Below, piece after piece: positions 24,301-35,790 of a stretch of DNA of 64,000 nt. The stretch's first letter is position 1. Every line of letters starts with the position of its first letter. Under the pieces are notes generated by a model. It made no database searches. It was not told the origin of the DNA and saw only the letters and a list, made by a program, of their open reading frames with translations. Made by a program: the position numbers and the translations under genes. The stretch lies in NCBI GenBank assembly GCA_022579005.1, contig MU401535.1, positions 1 through 64,000 on the forward strand, in the 5' to 3' direction. This DNA is from Poronia punctata. Its lineage: Eukaryota > Ascomycota > Sordariomycetes > Xylariales > Xylariaceae.

Positions 24301-26402
24301 GGAGCCAGTGCCGGTATCTAGATATCATGACGAGCACCGACCGAGAGTGTACCTTTCAATTCACTTAAAAAGAAAGACGACCACGTGCCTACCAGATCAG
24401 GTAAAATACGTATTAGGAAAGGTAGTATGCCCAACAACCTTTGATAAACACTGTTGGGCTGTGTCATACGTCGATCAAACAGATCTCGGGCTTGAGCCGA
24501 GCACAATACGTACAGACTAAAGATCTAGCGTGAGGCTTCTGAACACGTTATGTTATGCATTACCTATCTAGGTGTAAGTTTGAACTTTAGGCAGAGCCTC
24601 CGATCTACTCGTAGGTAGCGGACCTCATGGTCCGTTTCGACACGAATACATGGGCGCCAGCACCGTAACTACGCGAGCAACGGGCGCCGGGCTAGGTATT
24701 AGGGTGCAACGAGGGGGCTCTCCGTGTCATTCGCGGTCATGCCTTTTCGACTCGACTGGCTCACTGGACAGGACCGACCGAGCTGACACCGTAGAGGTGG
24801 ATTGATCTACAGAATGTTAGCTCTGTCGATTGTTTCTGTCGTGGACTTCTCCGGTTCCGTCGTCGCCCCCTTTTTATTTTTCCTTGAGGCGGACCGGGGT
24901 TTCCGCGCGCCTATCCCGCGTGCCCGCCTACAATGTGTCGAGTTTGAAGTGACGTAGCGGAGAGGGTTAAACACTTTAACGTATGACTCGGGAAAATCCT
25001 TTGGAGAAGCCAAGCGTCTATCTAGATCCAACAATCTGGATTCAGATACCTACAGCGTATCAGAAAAGCATATCAATACTTGTGCTGACACCATCATTAG
25101 GTATCGGTCACACCTCTCCCGTCCATAATTGAAATGGAGATAGCCTGGGCTTTCGCCTTTCCCTTTATGGTCGGTATGGATCATGACATCACATATTCCC
25201 AGCGAGTGAGTTGCAGATCACGATTTGGATTCACCTAACCTTCCTATGCTAGGTATATTCACTTTGCTACCGGTGGCTTTCCAATGAGTTTCCAATAACA
25301 CACCTACTACGAATATGATACAACCGTCGTCCAGGACTCCAGGCGTCATTTACACACACACACAGTTTTATCTGGCACTCCGGGGGTGTCTGGGTCTTGA
25401 ACGGTCCTTATTTTACTCCTACCAGTACAGGCTGACCCCCATTTTTTCCTTTTACCTTTGCATATTAGATCATACCTATCTTGCAGTGTCGGTTATCGCT
25501 GCTCGAATACTCGTACGATGAGTGGTCGAAAGAGGCAGCCTCGCGATTTGCTATTGGCGGTACTTTTACTACTGCCTGTCCAGTTTCAGTAGCTACCTAC
25601 GTAGGACCGTTGGAAAAGGGCACGAGACCCTTGCGCCACCAAAAACGCCACCATCTGCAACCTTGACCCCTATTATACATACCCTGCCACACTGCCGTCA
25701 GAATTACGGCATAATCCTAGCAAGATACACGTATAAATCTTTGTTTTAACGTCATCTCCTTATTGAGGCTACCTACTACTCGTAACCTAATACATAGCAT
25801 ACCTGACTTGCTTATTTTAACCTCCTGTGTATTATCTGACAAGCTCACTTAAAGCACATAAAAAATCACCTGATTGAAAATATATGTAACCTTACCTGTA
25901 CTTGTATACCTAGCAGCCTACCTACCTACTCGTACTCGTAAATAGATAAATTCAGTTAGCTAAGGTCTATGTCTGTCTATAACTCTATATAAACGCCTTG
26001 TGTTCTTCTTGTCTTCAGCTAACCACGGGCAACTATTCTAGATCTAGGTATTTACTCCTATCTACTTACTTGGGTTAAAGACATCAAAACAATGTCTTTT
26101 GCAATAATATTGAATTTATTTCTCTCTCTTGTTTATAATGTACATGTATGTACCTAAAAAATGTTTAAAATAGTAGGTACCTACCTACATGTACCTAGTA
26201 AGCTACCTACTACATAAACTTACATAACAAGTTAAAACTTTAATTACCTACCACCTACTATACCTACTAAGTAGAGATTTGCATAAAATAATACACATTG
26301 ACTACAAGTACGGTTAAATCCTTGTACATACAAGTAGGGGGGCTAGGTACAAGTAAACAAGGCAACAAGGATCGACAATTTTGGCCAAGCAAAACATCAC
26401 AT

Positions 26403-26423
26403 TAGTCTAGTCTAGTCTAGTCT
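26403..26423. repeat. TAGTC short tandem repeat
   Basis: Four adjacent TAGTC units in intergenic DNA. No other feature is associated with it. Confidence 0.85.
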
Positions 26424-26621
26424 AAACCTAGATTAGATAGATGGACAAGGCCCCCAGGAAGGAAGGAAGGAATGAAAGTCGGTGAAGGAAGGGCAAGTGA
26501 GGAAAATACTACGAGTAGGCGATGGCTGAGATAGGTAGGATTGGATAGGCAGAATAATATACACGTATTGATTTAGGTAGGTATATTGAATTTCGTCGGT
26601 GTATGTATGCATCTTTGTATC

Positions 26622-26639
26622 TGTGTGTGTGTGTGTGTG
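26622..26639. repeat. GT microsatellite
   Basis: A perfect run of about nine GT units in intergenic DNA. Confidence 0.85.
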
Positions 26640-27703
26640 ATGTGTCCAAGAAAGCAAAGTAAGTAAATGTCAAGTGAATCAAGTCCGTCCTCCTTACTTA
26701 CATACACTTCACATTATGTAAGCACTAGAAGGTACTGGTAATAAGCACAAGTATCTTAAGATACATAAATCATGAAACAAGCATTGTCAAATAAAATGAA
26801 TGCATTTTAAAGAAATCTACAAGTAAAGGCATCTGAAAATGTCTGCTACTCGTACTATAGCCACTAGACACAATACCAAGTGCGCTTCTTTCCTTGACGT
26901 CCTAAGGCTCTATACCCCTCCAACCAAGTGTCTAGTCCATGACTTGCCCGGGAAGAATTGCAAAGACTGTTTGTCCAGCATATCATAAGGTGAGGTTAGA
27001 CTGACAAGACATCCCATAGCAATACAAGTATGTACCTAGCTGAGAATGTCGATGGGGGAGGGCAGAGCAAAAATTGCATATACATGTACGAAAGACAAAA
27101 TATCAACAATTACATGCATATAGGAGGTCATGTTCCTTTATATTCCAATCACCGCTTATGTTTATAATAGTACTTTGTAGCTGAACGAGTTTCTAGCCGA
27201 GAGGCATGCGTACACAGCTGAACATTTTGGCCAACGTTGGGCCTTACGCTGTTTAAATCCACCTGTAAACCCAAGTAATCCAGAGGGGGAAAAAGCCGTA
27301 TGTAGTAAGGACGGCTGATAACAGTACTCTACCCTCTCAAAATGACACCTCAACACCACGCCGGGCCAAAATGCGGTTTCCGGACTGAATAACAAACTGC
27401 CGCTGATGAAAAGCCTCTATAAAAGCGCCAATACAGCCGGATATTGACATACCTATGCCAGCTGTAATACCGGCAAACAAAAGAAACAACCTTGTAGTTT
27501 GTTTGGAAAAGGAAATCTACGCCGCCAGGTACGTTCAATTTCGACTGGAGGAATGACACTTCAAGAGACACGGTAGCCGGGTACCGAAGCAAAAAAGAAG
27601 ATAAACGCAGATAACGAAAAGGACACCCCCTTATCTGAAAAGGTGACACTGCCGATTGAACCTGGGTGCCGGCCGATATGAAACGTGAATAGGGATGAAT
27701 AGC

Positions 27704-29678
27704 TCAATAGCCATAACTGTCATGCTGGTGAACAGGACATCGGCCAGGATGATTGACAAACCAGCTGTTGATGCAATGAAAATGGAACTTGCAAAAGCAC
27801 TCCAACCGCGCCATTTCATCGCCGACAGCAAAGTTCTCGAGGCATACTATGCACTCCTGGTTGTCACCGCCATCTTTTTCCGTCGCAATATACGGTATCA
27901 TTCTGGTCCTCCGCGTCGTTCGTGGCGGTGGCGTCCCATGTACTATGGACCGGCCGGCTTCTGTAGAACTAGATGCAACAGGGCCAGTACGTGACGCGAT
28001 GCAATCATTAATATGTGACTCTCTCAAGGCCTCGAAATTGACGAGAGCCCGGGAAGGTAACTCGCAATGGCAGACTGGACAGATGTCCTCTTCGGCGATC
28101 TCTGGTCTTGGTGGCTCGGGTAGAGGCCTATCTAGGCCTGAGCCGGGAGTTTCGACGCTCTGTGACCCGCGGATATTAGTAGCTCCCCTGAACCACTCAA
28201 TTAGCGTCGCATGCTGGTCATGTCCGCCTGACTGGGAAAAATGAGCGAGCGTCGGAAAGGGAGGATGGCTAGTCCTGGGTGGATAAGGGCCATGGTGATG
28301 ATAAGGACCTCCGAATCCGGCGCTCTGTCGAAAGGTTAACAATAAGCAATATATTTCATCACAGTTCTCGGGATTCACTAACCGTAGTAGCGCTCCTGTT
28401 CCGAACGGGGCCTTGGCGAGGCTCCAGAAACGTTGAATATCCGTAAGAGTCGCTAGGGACGCGGCGAGAATGACCTTGTGAATAATCTACAGAGTTTCTC
28501 TGCGGTCTTAGGGCGGGCCTCCAATCTATACCAACAGGCGGGGCAGCCGGCGATGCAAAACCTGCGGGCCCAAAATATTCGGGTAGCTGTGGAGGTTGAG
28601 GTTGAGGCCGAGGTTGAGGGCGAGGCTGCGACGGGCCGGCAGGGGGCGTCATGTTCGGGTCTGGAACGCATGGATTGCACAGTCGCACTCGCTCTCCGCC
28701 TCCAATAGAACCAAAGTCGGCAATACCCCCTTCATTGCCGTAAAAATAATGGTGTCGGACAGCGTTGGTATAATCGGGCGGTCGGACAACAAACTGACGG
28801 GGAATGATAATGCGGTGAGGAGAGCATCTATCGCAGACGACCCTTCCACATTTACTAGAGTGCACAGTCAGTACAGATGGACTCACACTCGCTCTCTGCT
28901 TCCATGAACCCATGACCCCACCACGGAGTCCAGATGGTGGGTAACGATTGGTAGAAACGTACCGACAATGGTGTTTCCTGTACAACAAGGTAAAGCCTGC
29001 GCCGCATATTGAGCAGTTTGTCACTTCGGCATCCGGCTGCCACCGTGGCACACTATATTCTAATCGGGTGTTTTGCGGTCGTGTTGCTGGAGGCGAGTCC
29101 GTGTGCCTAAGCTCCGACCCCCGATATCTGACTGACGGTGAACGTGAACGTCGAGGCGAACTCGAATGAGAAGATGACCGGTGATTTCTGTGTCTTCTCG
29201 GCCCTGACTCCGACTGGGTATTCGCCTGAGCTATACGAGCAACGGGGGCCGCATAGACTGAATCGCCCGGGGTGGGATCGGTTTGTGTTGCAGTATATCT
29301 AGCTCCAGCAGCTTCGGCTTCGGTTTGCAAAGACGGCCTCCCGCGAGGTGCTAAACGCGGTGGATGTAAACTTGCAGGGCCTGGCTGGCCATGGGTGGAA
29401 TCATGCCAACATTCAGAGCTCTCCACATTGCCGAGCGTCTCGGGGGTTGGGCTATCGGAAAAGGATGGTATAGTGGAATCGGTGTGCGTTCTCTGGGAAG
29501 GAGCTCGCTCGTCTCCGGCAACGATGCGGCCTTGTTCGAGATGTTGTGTGTTGGGTGCTGGTATGCCGATATTCGCGTCGCTGTGGCTGGAAATGACTGC
29601 CTCTTCTTGGTCGTGGAAACCGAAGCTCGCTCGCTCGGGCACGGCCCCTGCATCGGGGCCTTCGGGCGTGGTAGACAT
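27704..29678 (-). CDS. FYVE and RING zinc-finger protein (PIB1-like)
   Basis: Three exons (29678-28963, 28854-28383, 28324-27704; introns 108 and 58 bp) give 602 residues. The N-terminal 200 residues are low-complexity, rich in Ser, Pro and Arg. A FYVE-type finger follows: a tryptophan-containing start (PRWQPD), CSIC at about 222-225 and RKHHCR at 234-239. The first intron splits the finger exactly after the cysteine-arginine, and exon 2 resumes with KCGRVVCDRC. A Pro/Gln-rich linker leads to a C-x2-C..H-x3-C finger (CPVC..HINDC) like ubiquitin-binding UBZ fingers, and then a C-terminal RING (CIVC..CFCKFHFHC..CPVH, about 554-602). FYVE fingers bind phosphatidylinositol 3-phosphate on endosomes and RINGs recruit ubiquitin-conjugating enzymes, so an endosomal or vacuolar ubiquitin ligase is inferred. 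The start at MSTTPEG is chosen over an upstream in-frame alternative. Confidence 0.88.
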
Positions 29679-31199
29679 GGCTGTACAGGACAGCTGTACG
29701 ACGCTATACACTTCCGTCAATTGCGACAGGGTCGGTCATCGGAAAGGGTTTATATAAGTGGTTCGTAGTAATTTTATACGTAGACTAGACTCGAAGTCTG
29801 GCGGACAAACATGTTAAATGGAATACTTTGAGTACTGACACCCGAAGATTTGAAAAGCTGTAGATACACTATAGCTGCGCCTAGTGAAACTTGCTAGCCT
29901 GTGTTTTCTTTTGTTACTGGAAGAGGATATACTTGAAGGTGGTGATTTTGAAGGACGCTGCCCCCCAAGGGAGATACCGGGCGAGGCGAGACAAGTGGAG
30001 GGGTTGGATGGATATTATCGCAGGCACGTCACAGGCTTACATAACCCCAGCTCACTTGATGCTAAGGCGCAAGGTTACAAAAGAAAAAAGAGGTTGATCC
30101 AGTTCAAGTCGGAAGTAGTACGTTTCATAAATCATGTAGGTTGGTGTTTAAGTTTTACTTGAGGGTCTTGGCCGTAGTAGATGTTGGTAATTCGTAAGTG
30201 AGTGTGTAGGTAGTCAAAAGAGGTTCTGCTCAAGTTTGACGCACCTATTGTCGAAGCGAAATGTATTCTGCTGCACATGTCTGCCAAGACCAAGATCTAA
30301 GTATGTAGTATTAGGTTCTGGGTACCCTATTTACCCTGCATGAGACACAGAAGTGGTAAGTACCTGGTACTGTTGCTGGCTGGGCTTTTACATGTACATG
30401 CTGTGCAGCGTGCACGTAATCAGCTGCGTCCAAACGCGCCTGACCCGGGCAATATTTAGTCTTGATCAATGATTGATTTGCATTGATGATTGCTCCTACC
30501 TAACCATTATCAACTTATCTTCTATAAATTACAAGTCTTACAACTTACTAAATATTCTGGTTGCATTTGGCACGGAAAATAAGGCGTTTCGACACCAGAA
30601 CCTATAGGTAGAAACTGTACATATATAGGGAGGTACTTACTTGGCCAAAAGAGGCGTTTACCTTTCTAAAATACGGCCTTGGGGTTCGCACAGAGTGAGG
30701 AGTAATGATGGCGCACGTAACAGACAAGCTCTCACACGACCATAATATTAAATCAGGGATGGGGGATGTTCTTCTAAGTACCGTAATACGAGGTATATTA
30801 CATGTACATTCTACGCCGGGACACGGGAAACGCGTGGACGCGTAAGGGGGGATACCTACCTGACGCAACATGGCGTTATTCGTCAGTCCGCTTGCTCCCA
30901 AACTTATCGCAGAGCGAGTCATCTATCCAACTTTATATTTTACGAACGAACTTTGTGTACAGTACACCTGCTATTATTCAGGAGTGAGTGTAGTAGTATT
31001 CTTTATTATATATAGGGGTATATCTCTAGATAAGTAGTTTTAGAGTGCCCATGTTGCTATTTTTTAAAGTTGAGTATATACGAGGGTATACAAAAATTAT
31101 ATAAAAGGGGTGAGGAAGAAAAAAAAAGGGGCTAGAAGAACAGAGCTGAGTATCTTCTTTGGAATACAAGTGAGGTTTCAAGGAATGGTGACAAGAAAT
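29679..31199. other. Intergenic region between the FYVE/RING and ABC genes
   Basis: About 1.5 kb holding the presumed promoter of the FYVE/RING gene and the 3' end of the ABC transporter transcript. A 92-codon frame at 29884-30162 begins with a hydrophobic stretch but shows nothing else gene-like. No RNA gene is seen. Confidence 0.5.
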
Positions 31200-34100
31200 T
31201 TATCGATCTAGAGCCTGGCTCTGGCACATACTCCAGTACACGCCCTTCTTTTTCAGGAGCTCATTGTGCGAACCATGTTCGAGGACTTTGCCCTCGCCTA
31301 GGACGTAGATGAGGTCGGCGTTCTGCACAGTCGCGAGACGATGGGCTACCACGACCATGGTCCTGCCATTGGCGGCACGCTCGAATGCCGCCTGCACGAG
31401 CTTCTCGCTCTCCGAATCCAGGGAACTCGTCGCCTCGTCCAGTAATAGGACGCCCGGCTGGCGGATGAGAGCGCGCGCGATGGAAATCCGCTGCTTCTGG
31501 CCTCCCGATAGCGACACGCCGCGGCTGCCGATCTGCGTGTTGTATCCGTCTGGTAGCGACATGATGAAGTCGTGGATGCTGGCGTCCCGGCAGACGGCAT
31601 GCAGCTGCTCGTCCGTGATGGTATCTTCCTCGACGCCGAGGAGGATGTTTTCGCGTAGGGTTCCCTGGAAGAGCGTGGGTTCTTGCGCTACAAGCGATAG
31701 ATGTTTGCGGTACTCGGCAGCGTCGACTTCGGCGATGTCGACCCCGTTGGCGAGGATCTGGCCTTTCTGGACGTCGTAAAAGCGCTCTAACAGGGAGATG
31801 ATGCTAGTCTTTCCACAGCCAGAGGCGCCCACGAGCGCAACGAACTGGCCCTTTTCAATGGTGATATTGATCCCCTTGAAGACCGAGATGTTTCGAGTTG
31901 GGTAGCGGAAATGAACATCCTTGAGCTCGATTTTGATACCACCAGTCGCGTCGGGGATTTTGGCCGTCTTGGAACTCGTGGCCTGGTGACGCTTTTCGCG
32001 GATACTCAAGATGCGGTTGGCGGCCGCCGTCGCCTGCGCAGCATTGGGGCCGAAACTGAAACCTTGTCCGGCTCCTTCGGCTCCGTTGATGACTGCGACG
32101 TAACTGGTGAAGAAAGCCATGGGCGTGTACTCGCGGGATGCCAGTAAAGTGCCACCATACCAGAAGATCAAGGACTGTACCGCCAGACTAACACTGTCAG
32201 AGAAGGCGAAGACCAGGGTTCTCCAAGTTGCTTTGCGGAATGCCTCGCCGACGTGGCCGTCCAATAAACGGGCATAGCGGTCGGTAATAGTGTCCTCGAG
32301 CGTGAGGGAGGCGACAGTGCGGAAAGCACCGATCGACTCGGCTGCGAACTGAGACGACTCGGCGAATACGGCGTTGTTCATCTTTTCAAATTCGAGCTCG
32401 TATCTGAATCGGAAGTAGCCTGCAACAAGACCGATCGGAACAGTGACGGTCGTGGCGACGAGCGCAAGTTTCCAGCCAACAGCAAAGGCTATAGCGAGGG
32501 CGCCGATGAGGGTGAAAAATCTTTTATATATCTAGTCAACGAGATGCAACGGCAATGATTCAGGGGAGGCGAGATGAGGACACATACGACGTATATACCA
32601 TTCCCATATTTGGCCCGAGCAACTCTTCCAACTGTTTGGGATCACCACCCACTCTAGCCGTTAGAGTACCCGTTGAGTTCTCTTGGTCGTCGAAGAAGGC
32701 AGTCTTCTGGTGCAGCATTCCTTCAAAGTACTGTTGTCGGTAGCTTGAAGATACGTGCTGTGGGCCTTTTGTTAAGATATATCGACCGAGGTAAGATTGC
32801 ATTTGACGCGACTTACATGGGCAACATGTGTGGCTGCGTAGGTGAGGGCGAAGTAACCGAGGCCGACTCCAATACCCAGGAAGACCCAAATCATGGACCA
32901 GAAATTACCCCTGGACCCGTAGTTAGTAATGACCAACCAACAACGGTTCATGGAAGAGACAGTGATGATGATACCACGAGGGGATGCTCGGGCAAAAGCA
33001 GGGCTCATCTGGCGAAGACGGCGCTGTGGGACAACATACTCGGAAGTGAATCTGGAAAAATCGTTGATGTAGCGGAAGACATCGATAACTTTGGCGAAGA
33101 GCCATGCCTGGAGTGGCGCGCCAGCTAATTTTAATTCAGTAACCAAACTTCCAGCAGATTGGGTTTAATGGAGGACTTACACCCCGCGACCGCGGCCGCA
33201 ACGATGATAATAGCGTAGAAAGGAAAGCGACTGCGCTGTTCATACAGGAGCTTCCCAAAGCTTCCGAATAAGCCTCGGTTTTTCCAGCCTTCGACCTTTG
33301 GCCCGTCTTCAACATCCGATTGCGCTGCGCTCTTCTCGCGAGAGAGAATAGCGGCCATGTCTTCCTCTTCCGGTCCTTCAGAGTCGCTGCTGTCGGCAGC
33401 GTCGCCAAGAGAGAGCTGCTGTGCATGGACAAGGCCATGATAGACACCCTGGCCGTTCTCGAGAAGGGATTCGTGAGTTCCTTCCTCGACTACCTTGCCT
33501 TTCTTCAGCACCACTATCCTGTCGGCCTTTTTAATAGTGGAAAGCCGATGCGCGATGGTGATAGTGGTCCGGCCGTGGGACACTCTGTCTAGTGCGGCCT
33601 GGACGATGCGCTCCCCCCGTACATCGATTGCCGAGGTTGCCTCGTCCAGAATCAGGATTTTGGGCCTCTTTATAATGGCTCGAGCGATGCAGATTCTCTG
33701 ACGTTGGCCCCCCGATAGTTTCGTGCCGCTATCGCCAACAAGGGTGTCATAGCCTTCGGGGAGTCGGTCGATGAACTCGTCGGCAAACGCCTCTTTACAA
33801 GCCTCTTTGACCAGCTCCTTCTTTCGCTCTTCCGACTCGTGTTCCAGGTCCGAGCCTATTAATCCGTACGCAACGTTTTTATAGACCGTATCGTTGAAAA
33901 GAAAAGGCTCTTGCTGTACGAGCCCTATCTGGCATCGCCACCACTTGAGGTTGAACTTTTCCAGTTCGTGGCCCGAGGATGCTATAGAGCCCCGTAGCTC
34001 AACAACAGGCCCTGTGATTTCGTCTCGGCTCGCAGGCGCCGGTTCGTCGTCCAAATCATCCGAGTCTGTTTGACCCTTTTCCCTCTTCTTCTTCTTTTCT

Positions 34101-35790
34101 TCCTCCTTTTTCTTCTGTTCCTTATCAATTGCCTTTGCGATGACGTGTTGATCACTAAGCGTATACCATCTTTCAACTAAGCCAACAATCGTGCTCTTCC
34201 CCGACCCAGACGGACCCACGATGGCCGTGAGCTTCCCTGCCGGTATGGTGAGGTTGAGCTGGTCTAGAACCTTGACATGCGGCCGGCTAGGATAGGCAAA
34301 ATCGACATCCTTGAAGACAATGTCGTCGGTAGCGGATACATCAGGTTCTTTAAGGTCTCCAGATTCGGGCCTCGGGGCGTCGATGACCACGAAGAACTCG
34401 CATGCCGCTACTACGGCTTTGCCGATGGCGATCAGCGGTGTGGAGATACGTTGGAGCGAGAAGACCAGCAGGAATACGGAGAAGAGGACGACCGTAATCG
34501 TGCCGATATCGTGGATGCGGTTCTCGCGAAAGGTCTTGATACCGAACCAAAAGGATAGACCGAACGTTGCGAAGATGGAGAAAAAGACGAGGCCAAATTG
34601 GAGAGCCATGATGGGGGCGACACCTTGTCCATGTCGCTTTGCGGCAGCAACCCAGACAGAAAAGCGCTTTGCCATCCGGTCCTCGGCACCGCAGGCAGTG
34701 ACTATTCGAATGGCTGAGAAGGCCTCACTGGCTATAGCAGAGGATTTCGTCTCTGCCTGCGTCATCCTGCTGGTGCCCCGGATGATGAAGGGGAGCAGGA
34801 TACCCAAGACCAAGCTGATGAATAGGATAACAGAGCTGGTGACTAGTGCCTGTGACCAGCTGTATGTAAAAGCAATGACAATGGCCGCTATCATCGTCGA
34901 GGTGTATTCGATCAGTGTACCGAGCTTCTCCGAGATGCCCAACTGCAAGGCGTTGGCTGTCGTTGTGATGGTACCTGCTGCTGCCCCTGGAGGCATCGAG
35001 TCAAGGACGTGGATAGACTGGGCGAAAAGACAGCGCAGGTAATCGAGCCGGATGGCTGCCGACATCCGAACGCCTATCATACGGTAGGAAAACTAGCAAC
35101 CCGAATAAGCATCTATGTCTATGTAATGACAGGATCCATCACGTATGTGGCTATATATACCTTATTCAGATAGGCCAGGGCGAACCTAGCCAAGAAAAGA
35201 ATGAACAAGTATAGGCTGTAGTCTTGATTAGCGAGAGATGTATAAGAGTTTGAGGACATGCCTACGTATTCCTGTTGAGCGAGCTTTGGAACTCGGATCG
35301 AGTGGTTGTAGGGGGGTCCAGAAAGTATCCGTTGAATTGATTTACCAGCCGACCTATCAGGGAATATTAACGTCTGGACACGGAAGAAATAAATCTACTA
35401 AACCATACCAAAGACGATGTTGGTGATTGGAAGCGTCTGCAAAGTGTGTTAGAGACGACGCGTGTGATATGAAGGTGCCGAGCCGTAAACCTACCACTCC
35501 GGCACCCGCAGCAGCCAGCCCGGCGATAGCCAACAGGGGGAGGTCCCAACCTCGGGCATATTTGAAAACTCGCTGTTTTGCAGTTAGTGAGGCGTATCAG
35601 GATGCTTTAATGAAGAGACACGAACGATATAATCACCGAAACCAGCTTCTCTCTCGGGCCGTAACTTGGCATCCTGCGCAGCTTGTTCCTCTTTGGTGGC
35701 AACATGGTCGCCAACTGCGAGAGAAACTTGCTTTTCCTCCCCAATGTCCCCAGACACCAAGGATTTCGGTTCTGGACCTTCCAGCCCCAT
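31200..35790 (-). CDS. ABCB-type full-length ABC transporter (multidrug resistance / Ste6 class)
   Basis: Ten exons in order 35790-35626, 35572-35495, 35436-35409, 35353-35266, 35215-35161, 35092-33181, 33124-33040, 32910-32817, 32757-32588 and 32520-31200 give 1331 residues. The layout is membrane domain, ATPase, membrane domain, ATPase. The first ATPase has GPSGSGKST (about 431-439), LSGGQ (597-601) and ILILDEATSAID. The second has GASGCGKTS (1123-1131), LSGGQ (1229-1233) and VLLLDEATSSLD. Both have the switch histidine in AHRLST/AHRLAT. All key ATPase motifs are intact, so it should be an active exporter of lipids, peptides or hydrophobic toxins at the plasma membrane; the substrate cannot be told from sequence. 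An unusual Lys/Glu-rich insertion (about 453-502) sits just after the first Walker A. The N terminus is cytosolic and acidic. Exon 3 is only 28 nt. No cluster partners are adjacent. Confidence 0.93.

Larger units (their letters stand above)
21339..27703. other. Gene-free stretch of about 6.4 kb
   Basis: No gene can be supported. The longest frames (for example 22989-23351 plus, and the overlapping pair near 23474-23917) have no family features. The stretch is rich in TACGAGTA/TACTCGTA 8-mers (about a dozen and a half copies between 21342 and 26855), CCTA words, a TAGTC tandem at about 26403-26423 and a GT run near 26622-26639. The last few hundred bases are probably the 3' untranslated region of the FYVE/RING gene. 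Confidence 0.5.

Noticed and set aside
29884..30162. 92-codon frame with a hydrophobic start, candidate small secreted protein
   Set aside because: The hydrophobic part is followed at once by acidic residues, there is no cysteine pattern, and the rest is not conserved-looking.
34311..35042. 243-codon plus-strand open frame opposite the ABC transporter
   Set aside because: Antisense shadow of exon 6 of the transporter, whose ATPase motifs prove the minus-strand frame.
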